A program made the translations under genes and the position numbers. From assembly GCF_004770265.1 (NCBI RefSeq), contig NZ_RQGQ01000004.1, forward strand, positions 496,001-560,000: a DNA stretch of 64,000 nt, read 5' to 3'. The stretch is from Leptospira congkakensis (GTDB lineage Bacteria; Spirochaetota; Leptospiria; Leptospirales; Leptospiraceae). The stretch's first letter is position 1. Every line of letters begins with the position of its first letter. The notes below the pieces were generated by a model, which saw nothing but the letters and a program-made list of their open reading frames with translations, ran no database searches and had not been told where the DNA came from. Shown piece by piece: positions 9,090 to 18,806 of this stretch.

Positions 9090-10032
9090 TGGAATTCTGT
9101 TGGATATAGGTATTTAGTTTATTCGAAAATTCTTTAGCGCTGTTTTTCCCCATTTTACGCAGACGTTGGTTCATCGCAGCCGTTTCTACAATGATTGGAA
9201 TGTTTCTTCCTGGTTTGACGGGTATTTCAATATACGGAACAGAAACACCTAAAATTTCTTCCATACTTTGTTCGATTCCCGTTCGTTCATAATCACCAGA
9301 AGTTTGTTCTTCCCATTCTTTTAAGTTAATGATTAGTTCAATGAGTTTATGATCTCTTACCGATCCAACACCAAACAGATCTTTGATGTTTAAAATTCCA
9401 AGGCCACGAATCTCCATATGGTGACGAAGTAAATCGGAACAAGATCCTATGAGATAACTTTCACTCAGACGGCGAATCTCCACCATATCATCGGCCACAA
9501 GTCTATGACCACGTTCAATCAGTTCAAGGGCAGTTTCACTTTTACCCACACCCGAACGACCGGTAAGCAAAGTTCCAATTCCAAAAACCTCAATGAGTAC
9601 TCCATGGCGCATTGTTCTTGGCGCAAGGGCACGATCTAAAATTTGAGAGATTAAAGTGATGAATCTATGCGTAGCAATTTCTGTTTTAAAAAGAGGAATC
9701 CCTTTGGTTTTGGCTCTTTCGACAAAGGGAATTTGTGGTTCATTCCCATGTGTATAAATAATACAATTCAAATGGAATTCAAAAAACTTCTCCGTAATTT
9801 CATGGAGTTTGTCTTCTGATAAAGAATTGAGATAAGCCCATTCCCCTTTACCTAAAATCTGAATGCGATCATTGGCAAAAAAATCAAAAAATCCTGTGAG
9901 CGATAATCCGGGACGATTGATTTCAGCATTGTTGATTCGATTTGATAACCCGGCTTCTCCCGTGATCAAATTCAATTGTAGATCCTCATGATCTCTTAAA
10001 ATTGTATCAACTGTGATCCCTGGAACTGGCAT
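9064..10032 (-). CDS. hprK: HPr kinase/phosphorylase
   Basis: Bifunctional enzyme that phosphorylates and dephosphorylates HPr on its regulatory serine. The 322-residue protein shows Walker A GRSGVGKS (158-165), the catalytic His in MRHGVLIEV (H143), the VADD acidic pair near 179-182, and the HprK signature MEIRGLGILNIKDLFG (about 206-221). The N-terminal domain (1-130) is of normal length, unlike the truncated alphaproteobacterial form. It lies 4 bases after rpoN and overlaps HPr, so kinase and substrate are made together. Confidence 0.95.
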   Translation of the reverse strand: MPVPGITVDTILRDHEDLQLNLITGEAGLSNRINNAEINRPGLSLTGFFDFFANDRIQILGKGEWAYLNSLSEDKLHEITEKFFEFHLNCIIYTHGNEPQIPFVERAKTKGIPLFKTEIATHRFITLISQILDRALAPRTMRHGVLIEVFGIGTLLTGRSGVGKSETALELIERGHRLVADDMVEIRRLSESYLIGSCSDLLRHHMEIRGLGILNIKDLFGVGSVRDHKLIELIINLKEWEEQTSGDYERTGIEQSMEEILGVSVPYIEIPVKPGRNIPIIVETAAMNQRLRKMGKNSAKEFSNKLNTYIQQNSIETNPVKD

Positions 10033-10036
10033 TGAA

Positions 10037-11458
10037 TTACCCCTTTAGAGAACTGATCCTCTTCCTTTCATTCGAAGGAAGGATTCTTAAGACCTTTCTA
10101 TATTTTGCCACCGTACGTCGGGCAATTTCAATTCCTTTTTTCTCCATAAGTTCAACGATATCCTGATCTGAGAGAGGATTGTTTTCATCTTCATCCTTCA
10201 CTAGATTCCGAATGATTTCATGAATTTTTTTAGAACTTTCTTTTCCACCTTCGGTAGACTTAACCCCGGACGAAAAAAACCATTTGAGTTCAAATATTCC
10301 CCAGGTAGTTTGAATATATTTATTTGTTGTTATGCGAGAAATTGTAGATTCATGTAAATTTAACTTTTCTGCCACTTCCTTTAGAGTTAAAGGTTTGATA
10401 AAACCAATTCCGCCTCTAAAAAAGTCGACTTGAAAATCAATGATACAACTCACAACCCGTTGTAAAGTTTGTCTTCTTTGTTGGATGGAACGAATGAGCC
10501 ACTGCGCTGAGCTAAATTTTGTTTGGAAATATTCCTTTTCTTTGGGTGGTAATTTGTGATTTAAAAGTTCTTTATATTCTTCCTGGATCGAAAGTTTAGG
10601 CAACCACTCATCGTTTATAAAGATATTAAACTCGTTTCCTACTGCTTTTACAACTACGTCCGCAACTACATAATCAATTTTTCTTCCTTGGTAGGTAGTC
10701 GCAGGATAAGGTTCTAATTTTTTAATCAACCTTGCTAAACTTAAAATTTCCTCTTCTGTAATTTTAAGATTTTTTGCTATTTTTTTATAATCAACTTTTT
10801 CTAGGTCTGATAAAAATTCACCAATCAACTGGTGCAAAAGGATATTATCGGGGAAAAGAATTTTTCCTTGGATGAGAAGGGTTTCCTGCATATCCCTGGC
10901 ACCAATCCCAATAGGATCAAGTTCATTTACAACCTGCAACACCCGCCGTAACTTTGTTTCAGGATACCCCATTTCTTTCGAAACAACTGCTAAATCGTCG
11001 GTGATAAATCCTTTATCATCAATCATACTGATAAGGACTTCACCAATTTCAAACTCCAATTTTGTCAGTTTGATGAGTCTTAGTTGGTTTAACAAATGTT
11101 CTTCGAGAGTTTCGCCGCGTGTAGAGGATTCAATGTACTTTTGGTTTCTGTCACTAGCTTCCGTATCATAAGAACGCGGGCCTTCTAAGGAATAAGAATC
11201 TTGCCAATTGACATCCGTACTCTTTTCATGATTTAATTTTTCTAATCGTTTTACTTCATCGATAGAAAAAAGTTCCGGCATTTTTGTTTTTTCATCTGCA
11301 CCCACTTCATCTAAAAGTGGATTTTCCAAAAGTTCGTTTTGAATTTTATCAGAAAGCTCTAAGGTAGATAAAGATAATAATTCGATGGACTGACGTAAGT
11401 CCTGGGTCATCACTAATTTTTGCGTTTGGCGTTGTGAAAGTGAAGCCCCGAGTTTCAT
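10037..11458 (-). CDS. rpoN: RNA polymerase sigma-54 factor
   Basis: Sigma factor for -24/-12 promoters requiring AAA+ activators. The 473-residue protein begins with a Gln/Leu-rich activator-interaction region (about 8-50, QTQKLVMTQDLRQSIELL), then an acidic linker and the core-binding domain. A helix-turn-helix lies near 365-390 (LTLKEVAEKLNLHESTISR), and the RpoN box ARRTVAKYRK is close to the C-terminus. It abuts lptB with no spacer and precedes hprK by 4 bases, reproducing the lptB-rpoN-HPr region gene order known from many diderms. Confidence 0.96.
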   Translation of the reverse strand: MKLGASLSQRQTQKLVMTQDLRQSIELLSLSTLELSDKIQNELLENPLLDEVGADEKTKMPELFSIDEVKRLEKLNHEKSTDVNWQDSYSLEGPRSYDTEASDRNQKYIESSTRGETLEEHLLNQLRLIKLTKLEFEIGEVLISMIDDKGFITDDLAVVSKEMGYPETKLRRVLQVVNELDPIGIGARDMQETLLIQGKILFPDNILLHQLIGEFLSDLEKVDYKKIAKNLKITEEEILSLARLIKKLEPYPATTYQGRKIDYVVADVVVKAVGNEFNIFINDEWLPKLSIQEEYKELLNHKLPPKEKEYFQTKFSSAQWLIRSIQQRRQTLQRVVSCIIDFQVDFFRGGIGFIKPLTLKEVAEKLNLHESTISRITTNKYIQTTWGIFELKWFFSSGVKSTEGGKESSKKIHEIIRNLVKDEDENNPLSDQDIVELMEKKGIEIARRTVAKYRKVLRILPSNERKRISSLKG

Positions 11459-12232
11459 TTATAGTTTAAAATCCTCACCTAAATAAATTCTTCTAGTTTC
11501 AGGATCGTTTATCAAATCATCAGCAGTTCCAGAAATCAAAATTCGTCCACTGTACATGATATAGGCTCTATCTGTAATTTTTAAAGTTTCTCTTACGTTA
11601 TGGTCTGTAATCAAAATCCCTAGTCCTCTATCCTTTAGAGATTGGATAACGTTTTGAATGTCTTTGACGGCAATCGGATCCACACCAGCAAATGGTTCAT
11701 CAAGTAAGATAAAATCTGGATTGGTGACAAGGGCTCTTGCAATTTCACAACGTCTTCTTTCACCACCGGACAAAGTGTATCCTTTTTGGTTAGCCACCCG
11801 CATGATCTGTAGTTCCATAAGGAGTTCGTCCCTGCGACGAATGATTTCATCACCTGGCAAATTCATAGTTTCCAAAATGGCTTCTAAATTTTCAGCAACT
11901 GTCAGTTTGCGGAAAATACTCGCTTCCTGAGCCAAATACCCCACACCCATTCTTGCTCGGATATGCATGGGTGCAGTCGTAAGGTCTTCGTTGTCGATAA
12001 ATACATGCCCTTCATCAGGAGTCACAAAACCAACACTCATATAAAAACTGGTGGTTTTTCCGGCACCGTTTGGACCAAGAAGACCAACAATTTCGCCTTT
12101 TCTGATATAAAAACTAACACCATCTACAACCTTACGTTTGTTATAGATTTTTACTAAATTTTCCATCCGGAATGTTTTTACATTCGGATCCATTTCTTTT
12201 TGAATCGTTTGGATTTTACTTTTTTTCGCCAT
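11459..12232 (-). CDS. lptB: LPS export ABC transporter ATP-binding protein LptB
   Basis: Cytoplasmic ATPase that powers LPS extraction from the inner membrane with LptF/LptG. The 257 residues include Walker [11 protein letters not shown]-loop [14 protein letters not shown], signature LSGGERRR, and Walker [16 protein letters not shown], the PFAGVDP form being typical of LptB. A short N-terminal extension of about 20 residues precedes the domain. It overlaps the upstream LptA-like gene by 17 bases and is directly followed by rpoN. LptF/LptG are not in this window. Confidence 0.95.
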   Translation of the reverse strand: MAKKSKIQTIQKEMDPNVKTFRMENLVKIYNKRKVVDGVSFYIRKGEIVGLLGPNGAGKTTSFYMSVGFVTPDEGHVFIDNEDLTTAPMHIRARMGVGYLAQEASIFRKLTVAENLEAILETMNLPGDEIIRRRDELLMELQIMRVANQKGYTLSGGERRRCEIARALVTNPDFILLDEPFAGVDPIAVKDIQNVIQSLKDRGLGILITDHNVRETLKITDRAYIMYSGRILISGTADDLINDPETRRIYLGEDFKL

Positions 12233-13553
12233 TCGGTATTACCTTAAGCCCATCCGTGAGGAAGGCTTTGTCCGATTTTGGAAAGAGAACTATCTTTCCT
12301 GCAGAGACTTTGGTGTTATCTTTTACAAGAGTCGGATTCCCTTCCAACACCAACTCGTCCCGTTTTTCATAATAAGTTGCATATTCCCCGGTTGCAGTTG
12401 CCGTTTGTGTTTCTACCTGAACATTACCTCGAGCAACAACTTCAAAACGTTCATCAAACCTTTCTAAAAAAACTGCCGTTAACTGGCCTCGTTCACTAAG
12501 TTCTTTTTTGTCCAAAAAAACGATCCGAGGAGATTCTGTTAAATAGGAGTAACCTTTGTCTTTGTCATAGGAAAGTAATCCCCCTTCCATTCGATATCCA
12601 TTTTCACGATCCAAATAACTGACATTTCCAGTGGCTTTGATATCTTTATTATTACGACGGCTTTCCAATAAGTTGGCTTTAAATTCAGAACTAGTTCGAT
12701 ACATAAAGGCGTCACCATTCATGGATGTAATGGTTTCTTTTCCTTTGTTCTGGTGCGTTAGAGTTTTACCTGTAAACAAAGTGACAACACGTTCTTTGGT
12801 TGTGGTATCTTTTTCTTTGTCTTTTTTATTTTCGTAAGATACTTGGTAAATGGTAGCATCCCCATCCAATTGAATACTCCCTTCTTTTACAAAACAAGAG
12901 AGTGTTTTACCGATCAGGAATCGATTTTCCGAAAACAGAAATGGTTCCCCCGCTAGATCAATCCGATCTTCTTTTTCAGAAAACACGGCATCCTCACCAA
13001 ACACCTGAAATTCGTCGGAGGTTACTACTACTTTTCCAGCCAAGTTCGTTTTCGCTTCTTCCAAATACCGAACAATGGATTGGCATTGGATTTTGACAAC
13101 CTTGCCATCTTTTTTTTGATTTAGGACTGGATTATTTTCTAAACTAACCGTCCCAGCCATTTTATCGTAAACGCCTTTTGATGCGGTTAAAGTAACACCA
13201 TTTTGAAAGTCTTCAACAATCACTTGTCCTTTCAAATTTCCAATGAGTGCATCTTCTCCAATGATTTCGATCTCTCTTGCACTCAGTTTGATACTTTTAT
13301 GCATGATATAAGCACCGCCACCTAACACAAACACTTTTACAGGGAATCCATTGATGGTTCGTTCTTCTTGGGTAAGACTACTCCCACCCCAAATCACAGG
13401 AATTTTATCCTTTTTATCTTTCTTTTTTTCTGGAGAGAATTGATTGTTTTCTTTTTTTAAAAGATCTTCCGATCCGTACAAGACGGGTATTGGTGATGGA
13501 TTGGCATGAAGGATTGAAACAAAAAAACAAAACAATACTATATGTTTTTTCAT
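12216..13553 (-). CDS. lptA: Large LptA/OstA-family periplasmic LPS transport protein
   Basis: An N-terminal signal peptide ([16 protein letters not shown]) is followed by about 425 residues of repeating beta-strand OstA/LptA-like sequence, for example [37 protein letters not shown] and [21 protein letters not shown]. LptA forms a beta-jellyroll bridge carrying LPS across the periplasm. At 445 residues this is more than twice the E. coli protein, so it probably contains two or more jellyroll units and could span more of the periplasm alone. It lies between lptC (4-base overlap) and lptB (17-base overlap), which makes the role convincing. Confidence 0.85.
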   Translation of the reverse strand: MKKHIVLFCFFVSILHANPSPIPVLYGSEDLLKKENNQFSPEKKKDKKDKIPVIWGGSSLTQEERTINGFPVKVFVLGGGAYIMHKSIKLSAREIEIIGEDALIGNLKGQVIVEDFQNGVTLTASKGVYDKMAGTVSLENNPVLNQKKDGKVVKIQCQSIVRYLEEAKTNLAGKVVVTSDEFQVFGEDAVFSEKEDRIDLAGEPFLFSENRFLIGKTLSCFVKEGSIQLDGDATIYQVSYENKKDKEKDTTTKERVVTLFTGKTLTHQNKGKETITSMNGDAFMYRTSSEFKANLLESRRNNKDIKATGNVSYLDRENGYRMEGGLLSYDKDKGYSYLTESPRIVFLDKKELSERGQLTAVFLERFDERFEVVARGNVQVETQTATATGEYATYYEKRDELVLEGNPTLVKDNTKVSAGKIVLFPKSDKAFLTDGLKVIPNGEKK

Positions 13554-14095
13554 TGTTTTTCCTTCAAGGGATTACTTCCACCCACAGTCACAGCTTTAGG
13601 TTTGATAATCGTAAATTTATTTAAACTTTTATCTGCCCGAAGCCCTTTCCCACGAATCGTGGTTCCATCTGAATAAACGAGAACATCCTCTTCTGAAGAT
13701 AATGTTTTTTCATCTAAGTTATAGGTTAGTGACTCTGATTCTATGAATTTTCCATCATTTGTTTTTAATCTCACCTTACCGCTTAGGACAACAGTTTTTG
13801 TAGAATGGTTGATTTCCCCTCGGTCCCCTAACATTGCAGAAGTCACGTTTCCCTTTTCAAATTGTTTGAACTCAAATCCATAAACAATGGTTTTGTTCTC
13901 TTTAGGGAAAATATAGGATTCAGCACCTTTCAACACCCACTCCAATTCCCCCGATTCTTTATAAGAAGAACGAGAAAAGTTTCTCATAGAAACCATTGAG
14001 CCCGATTCTTTTTCTGCATCAATGCGAATGTATTCCTTATCCTTGCAACTAACAATTGCTAAGAGCAAGAATAGGATCAAAAACCTTCGCATCAT
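13550..14095 (-). CDS. lptC: LptC-family LPS transport lipoprotein
   Basis: A 181-residue protein with a hydrophobic N-terminus ending in a lipobox-like AIVSC, so it is probably a lipoprotein rather than bitopic as in E. coli LptC. The mature part contains beta-rich YrbK/LptC-type sequence such as ESGELEWVLKGAESYIFP, GDRGEINHSTKTVVLSGKV and SLTYNLDEKTLSSEEDV. It would hand LPS from LptBFG to LptA. It lies 10 bases after kdsA and overlaps the LptA-like gene by four bases. Family assignment is from motif pattern and context together. Confidence 0.8.
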   Translation of the reverse strand: MMRRFLILFLLLAIVSCKDKEYIRIDAEKESGSMVSMRNFSRSSYKESGELEWVLKGAESYIFPKENKTIVYGFEFKQFEKGNVTSAMLGDRGEINHSTKTVVLSGKVRLKTNDGKFIESESLTYNLDEKTLSSEEDVLVYSDGTTIRGKGLRADKSLNKFTIIKPKAVTVGGSNPLKEKQ

Positions 14096-14105
14096 AAAAG
14101 AAAGT

Positions 14106-14951
14106 TTAATCCTCTAAAAACTTGGTTTTTACCAAACGATCTAATTCCAAAAGTTGTGTTAAAAGATTTTTTGCCTTCGCTAATGGAAACTGTGTGGTCG
14201 CATCCGATAATGCCTTTTCTGGATCAGGATGTACTTCCATAAAAAGTCCTTCTACTCCAACAGAAACAGCACCACGCACCATATGAGGAATGAATTCACG
14301 AACCCCACCAGTGATATTTCCTGCAGCTCCTGGAAGTTGTGCAGAATGAGTGGCATCAAAAACAATGGGAATTCCATGTTTGTGCATCATGGGAATTCCA
14401 CGAAGGTCAAACACCAAGTTTCCATATCCGAAACTGGCTCCTCTTTCGGTTACCATATACTTCTCAGATCCAGACTCTTGGATTTTTGTTTTGATATGAC
14501 GAGTGTCATCTGGAGCCATAAACTGGCCTTTTTTTACATTCACCCATTTTCCAGTTTCCGCTGCCTTTGCGATTAGATCGGTTTGGCGGCTAAGAAAAGC
14601 TGGAATTTGAAAGATATCAACCGTGTCTTTTAAAGGCTCCACTTGGTTTGTTTCATGGATGTCAGTGAGTACAGGAACATTGTATTTGTTTTTGATAAAA
14701 TCAAGAAGTTTCCTTCCTTCTTCTAGCCCCGGTCCCCTGTAAGAATTGATGGAAGATCTATTTGCTTTATCAAAGGAGGATTTAAAAATATAAACAATCC
14801 CCAAGTCATCACAAATGGCTTTCATCTCGCCGCAAACTCTATCGAGTAAATCTTTGTTTTCCATGACACAAGGTCCGGAAATTAAAAAGAAGGGATTACG
14901 ACCCCCGATTTTTTTACCGAAAAATTCTCTTTCTTCAATTAAATCGTACAT
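14106..14951 (-). CDS. kdsA: 3-deoxy-8-phosphooctulonate (Kdo8P) synthase
   Basis: Condenses arabinose 5-phosphate with phosphoenolpyruvate to give Kdo 8-phosphate for lipid A-core assembly. The 281-residue protein has the DAHP/Kdo8P synthase core: GPCVMEN, FKSSFDKANRSSINSYRGPG, VLTDIHE, QIPAFLSRQTDL, VNVKKGQFMAP, FDATHSAQLPG and MEVHPDPEKALSDATTQ. A Cys in the first motif (GPCVME) occurs in both metal-dependent and metal-independent forms, so the class is not assigned. It lies one base after pyrG, which supplies CTP for CMP-Kdo. Confidence 0.95.
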   Translation of the reverse strand: MYDLIEEREFFGKKIGGRNPFFLISGPCVMENKDLLDRVCGEMKAICDDLGIVYIFKSSFDKANRSSINSYRGPGLEEGRKLLDFIKNKYNVPVLTDIHETNQVEPLKDTVDIFQIPAFLSRQTDLIAKAAETGKWVNVKKGQFMAPDDTRHIKTKIQESGSEKYMVTERGASFGYGNLVFDLRGIPMMHKHGIPIVFDATHSAQLPGAAGNITGGVREFIPHMVRGAVSVGVEGLFMEVHPDPEKALSDATTQFPLAKAKNLLTQLLELDRLVKTKFLED

Positions 14952-14952
14952 C

Positions 14953-16575
14953 TTAATCCTCCGTTTTTTTAGCTAGTTTGGATGCTGCTCGAATGAATCC
15001 GGCAAAAAGTGGATGCGGATCTGTTGGTTTGGATTGAAATTCCGGATGGAACTGCACTCCCACAAACCATGGATGGTTAGCCACTTCCACTATCTCCGCC
15101 AAACTTCCATCAGGTGAAAATCCAGCTAAATTCATTCCTTTTTTCTCAAATTCATCTTTGTAACGCAAAGTGAATTCAAATCTATGTCTATGTCTTTCCG
15201 AAATTCGTTCTGCCTTGTATTCAGAATAAGCAAGACTTCCCTTTTTTACGATACAAGGATAAGCCCCAAGTCGCATGGTCCCACCCATACGTTCGATTTC
15301 TTTTTGTTCTTCGATCATAGAAATCACAGGATGATCTACATTGGGTTTAAATTCAGTAGAGTTAGCATCCTTATAACCCAGAACATTTCTTGCAAATTCA
15401 ATTACCGCACATTGCATCCCTAGACAAATTCCGAAAAATGGAATTTGTTTGGTTCTTGCATATTGAATGGCAGCAATTTTTCCTTCGATTCCGCGTTCGC
15501 CAAAACCACCAGGAACCAAAATTCCATGAACACCTTTTAAATGTTCTTTGATATTCTTTGCATCAATATCTTCTGGATTGATTTTGATCACATTCACTTC
15601 AACATCGTTAGCAATCCCACCATGAGCTAGAGATTCATAAACAGAACGATAGGCATCTTGCAAAGAAATGTATTTCCCAATTAACGCAACTTTTACGGTC
15701 TTTTTCGTATTACGAATTTTTTTTACCATATTTTCCCACTGGGAAAAATTGAGTTTTCGAAGGTCCATACCGAGAGCATTTAAAACCACTTCATCCAATT
15801 TATCTTCCCGATACATAAGAGGAATTTCGTAGATCGAAGTATCAATATCAACAGCAGAGATTACGTTTTGTTCTTTTACGTTACAAAAGAGAGAAATTTT
15901 ATTTTTCATCTCCTTGGACATTGGTTTGTTAATTCTACAAATTAAAATATCAGGTTGGATACCAAGGGCCAACAACTCTTTTACAGAATGTTGTGTCGGT
16001 TTGGTTTTGGCTTCGCCGGCTGCCGTAATGGTTGGAACAAGAGTTAGATGCAAAAACAACACTTGGTTTGCACCGTGTTCGTAACGCATTTGTCTAATGG
16101 CTTCCAGAAAAGGAACTGACTCAATGTCACCCACAGTGCCACCAATTTCCACAATCACAAAGTCTGTTTCCTGATCGCGTGTTAGGTTGTAAATTCGATT
16201 ACGAATTTCATTGGTGATATGTGGTACAACCTGTACAGTTCTTCCTAAATAATCACCTTTTCTTTCTCTTTCAATCACCGCGTGATAAATTTGCCCCGTG
16301 GATACGGAATTTTTTCTAGAAAATTTAGATTTTGTAAATCGTTCGTAATATCCTAAATCTAAATCTGTTTCAGCTCCGTCTTCGGTTACATACACTTCCC
16401 CATGTTGGTACGGACTCATTGTACCTGGGTCAATGTTGATATAGGGATCCATTTTTTGTAAAGAGACGGTATAACCCCTGGCTTCTAACAAACAACCGAG
16501 AGCTGCAACGGTAACGCCTTTTCCTAAAGAAGAGGAAACACCACCGGTAATAAAAATATATCTGGTCTTGGACAA
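14953..16575 (-). CDS. pyrG: CTP synthase
   Basis: Amidates UTP to CTP using glutamine. The synthetase domain begins KTRYIFITGGVSSSLGKG and includes SLQKMDPYINIDPGTMSP and EIGGTVGDIES. The class I amidotransferase domain has the nucleophile in GICLGMQCA and the His-Glu pair in GVQFHPEF. I prefer TTG at 16575 (540 residues), which puts the family's conserved N-terminus at the start and has GAGG six to seven bases upstream. An in-frame TTG at 16587 would add four residues but has no ribosome site. Position between heptose and Kdo genes fits CTP demand for CMP-Kdo synthesis. Confidence 0.95.
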   Translation of the reverse strand: MSKTRYIFITGGVSSSLGKGVTVAALGCLLEARGYTVSLQKMDPYINIDPGTMSPYQHGEVYVTEDGAETDLDLGYYERFTKSKFSRKNSVSTGQIYHAVIERERKGDYLGRTVQVVPHITNEIRNRIYNLTRDQETDFVIVEIGGTVGDIESVPFLEAIRQMRYEHGANQVLFLHLTLVPTITAAGEAKTKPTQHSVKELLALGIQPDILICRINKPMSKEMKNKISLFCNVKEQNVISAVDIDTSIYEIPLMYREDKLDEVVLNALGMDLRKLNFSQWENMVKKIRNTKKTVKVALIGKYISLQDAYRSVYESLAHGGIANDVEVNVIKINPEDIDAKNIKEHLKGVHGILVPGGFGERGIEGKIAAIQYARTKQIPFFGICLGMQCAVIEFARNVLGYKDANSTEFKPNVDHPVISMIEEQKEIERMGGTMRLGAYPCIVKKGSLAYSEYKAERISERHRHRFEFTLRYKDEFEKKGMNLAGFSPDGSLAEIVEVANHPWFVGVQFHPEFQSKPTDPHPLFAGFIRAASKLAKKTED

Positions 16576-16638
16576 AATGGACCTCAAAAAAGAATGTTTT
16601 TTACAGAGTGGTGGGATTTGGGTCCAAAATCAATACGT

Positions 16639-17127
16639 TTAGGAAGGAGATTTGGCTTTTTCTAAAATCTTGGTTGTCGATTTTCCTGAGACAAAGGGTA
16701 AAATTTGAATATCCGCTCCCATCTCTTTTAAAATTTGGTATTCCGGAAGGGTTTCCACTTGGTAGTCTCCACCTTTGGAATGGACGGATGGTTTTACCTT
16801 TTTTAGGATTTCGAGAGGGGTATCTTCAGCAAAAGAGGAAACAAAATCCACAGAGGAAAGAGCCGCAAGTACAGTCATTCTGTCTTCACAAGAATTGATG
16901 GGGCGAGTCTCCCCTTTTAGTCGCCTAACACTGGCATCTTCATTGACTCCAATCCATAGTAAATCCCCTAAATCACGAGCCTGTGCCAAATAACTCACGT
17001 GACCAGGGTGTAAAATATCAAAGCACCCATTGGTAAATACAATGCGTTTTCCTTCTAAAGCCTTTCTTTTGGATTCAATTTGATCGGAGGAAATGATTTT
17101 CGAATTTAAATTTTCGTAAAAACTCAT
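16639..17127 (-). CDS. rfaE2: D-glycero-beta-D-manno-heptose 1-phosphate adenylyltransferase (RfaE domain II)
   Basis: A stand-alone nucleotidyltransferase of 162 residues equal to the C-terminal half of bifunctional HldE. It shows the cytidylyltransferase fold motifs FTNGCFDILHPGHVSYL (HxGH at about 41-44), GVNEDASVRRLKGETRP and NSCEDRMTVL, and ends STTKILEK. It would activate heptose 1-phosphate to ADP-heptose for the LPS inner core. It overlaps the kinase gene by four bases, so the two halves of HldE are split but translationally coupled here. Confidence 0.92.
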   Translation of the reverse strand: MSFYENLNSKIISSDQIESKRKALEGKRIVFTNGCFDILHPGHVSYLAQARDLGDLLWIGVNEDASVRRLKGETRPINSCEDRMTVLAALSSVDFVSSFAEDTPLEILKKVKPSVHSKGGDYQVETLPEYQILKEMGADIQILPFVSGKSTTKILEKAKSPS

Positions 17128-18143
17128 GTTGTTCCTTCCAAATATCCCAATGTTTGTAAGGCTTCTTCAATTTCGGTTTGTGTGACAGTAGCAGCACCTA
17201 ACTTACCAACAACGATTCCTGCACTCACATTGGAAATAAGAGCTGCATCCGCAATAGACATTCCCGTAGCAACAAAGGCAGTGTATGTAGTAATCACTGT
17301 ATCTCCCGCGCCCGTCACATCAAAAACTTCCTTGGCAACTGTCGGAATGTGGTAAAAGGAATCTGTCTTTCTTTCATAAATGGACATTCCTTTTTCCCCA
17401 CGAGTGATCATCATCGCATCGGGCGTGAGTTTTTCAGAGATCTCCCGACAAGCGATTTCGATTTCAGAATCAGTCATTAGTTTTCTCGACAAAGCTTTAC
17501 CCGCTTCGTGGTGGTTCGGGGTCATGATATGTATATTTTGATATAAGAAAAAATGGCTGACTTGTGGGTCCACCGTCACGATTTTTTTCTCTCGGTTGCA
17601 GATGGCAATCACCGACTGAATGAGGGAAGGAGTCAGATACCCTTTATCGTAATCCGATAAAATGACAGCAGAACATTCTTTTATTTTTGATTCAAATTGT
17701 TTGAGAACAGAACTTTCTTCTTCTTTTGTCAGAGGAACTACTTCCTCTCTGTCCACCCGACAAATCTGTTGGTGGGAGGCAATGATCCTTGTTTTTAAGA
17801 TAGTAGGTAGAGTTTTGGATTTTAATAATACTAAATCTTCTTTAGAAACCGAACTTGCGAGGAGTAAACCTTCTAAAGAATCACCAGCTTTATCGGTTCC
17901 AATCCTTCCAAAAACGGCACCTGCAACACCGAGGGATGATAAATTCTGTACTACATTGCCTGATCCACCTAAGGATTGTTTTTCGTTTCGAACCCATACC
18001 ACAGGAACCGGTGCTTCGGGAGAAATCCTATCGACAGAGCCAATCAAATACTCATCCAAAATCAAATCTCCGATCACAAGCACTTTGATTTTGCCTAAAT
18101 CCTCGAAAGATTTACGAAGTGAAGTTTTCTTTATTTTCAACAA
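17124..18143 (-). CDS. rfaE1: D-glycero-beta-D-manno-heptose-7-phosphate kinase (RfaE domain I)
   Basis: PfkB/ribokinase-type sugar kinase equal to the N-terminal half of HldE. The 339 residues include VIGDLILDEYLIG, the GGSGNVVQNL glycine motif, and the C-terminal anion-hole/catalytic segment DVTGAGDTV, with the Asp base in it. It phosphorylates heptose 7-phosphate at C1. The start is one of two consecutive TTG codons at 18143/18140, with AAGGA about ten bases upstream; no ATG is available nearby. GmhA, which makes the substrate, is encoded about 23 kb away in this window (41198-41785). Confidence 0.92.
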   Translation of the reverse strand: MLKIKKTSLRKSFEDLGKIKVLVIGDLILDEYLIGSVDRISPEAPVPVVWVRNEKQSLGGSGNVVQNLSSLGVAGAVFGRIGTDKAGDSLEGLLLASSVSKEDLVLLKSKTLPTILKTRIIASHQQICRVDREEVVPLTKEEESSVLKQFESKIKECSAVILSDYDKGYLTPSLIQSVIAICNREKKIVTVDPQVSHFFLYQNIHIMTPNHHEAGKALSRKLMTDSEIEIACREISEKLTPDAMMITRGEKGMSIYERKTDSFYHIPTVAKEVFDVTGAGDTVITTYTAFVATGMSIADAALISNVSAGIVVGKLGAATVTQTEIEEALQTLGYLEGTT

Positions 18144-18197
18144 AGCCAGATCCTTGAATTGGTTTACAACTAAACAGAGAATCTAAAACCTTTCTCT

Positions 18198-18806
18198 GTG
18201 TCAACCTTCCCCTTACCTCTCTTCCCCCTACCAGATGTATTTCTGTTTCCGGGAATGTTTTTGCCTCTCCATATCTTTGAACCTAGGTATCGGATGATGC
18301 TCGATTTTTGTATGGAAAATGGTGGGGAACTGGGAATGGCTCCTTATCCTAAAAATTGGATTGGAGCGGGGCTCCCTCCCATCCCAGAAGTTGTGGGGTA
18401 TGGACATATCATCCAAAAGGAATCCTTACCTGATGGGAGATCCAATATCATTTTGGAGGGAATTGGAACCGCTGAGATTGTAAGTTTGGATTCTACAGAA
18501 CCATTTTATATTGCACAAATTGTACGTAGGGAACATGAAAGAAATAAAAATGTACCTGAGGTTTTGCGAGAAAAAATTGAAGAGTTGCTTGTTCTCACCA
18601 AACGAATCTTACTTGCAGAAGGTGCCGAAGAAGATTTAATCCTAAAAATGAATCAAATTTTGGTTCATCCTTTTCCGGTCGATTTTATAGCCTCACTCAT
18701 TTACTTCGATTTTAAAACCAAACAAACCATTTTGGAAACCACACATTTAGAAACCAAAGCGGATCTTCTCAAAACAGTTTTGCTTGGTCTTAATTTAAGT
18801 GAGTAG
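18198..18806 (+). CDS. Lon N-terminal (substrate-binding) domain protein
   Basis: A 202-residue stand-alone version of the Lon protease N-terminal domain, beginning with FPLPLFPLPDVFLFPG and LPLHIFEPRYRMML, which are the family hallmark. It has neither AAA+ nor protease domain, so it is not a protease itself; such proteins may bind unfolded or selected substrates, but the function is unknown. The start is GTG at 18198, divergent from rfaE1 with 54 bases between. Its 3' end overlaps the convergent gene at 18790 by 17 bases. Confidence 0.85.
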   Translation: MSTFPLPLFPLPDVFLFPGMFLPLHIFEPRYRMMLDFCMENGGELGMAPYPKNWIGAGLPPIPEVVGYGHIIQKESLPDGRSNIILEGIGTAEIVSLDSTEPFYIAQIVRREHERNKNVPEVLREKIEELLVLTKRILLAEGAEEDLILKMNQILVHPFPVDFIASLIYFDFKTKQTILETTHLETKADLLKTVLLGLNLSE

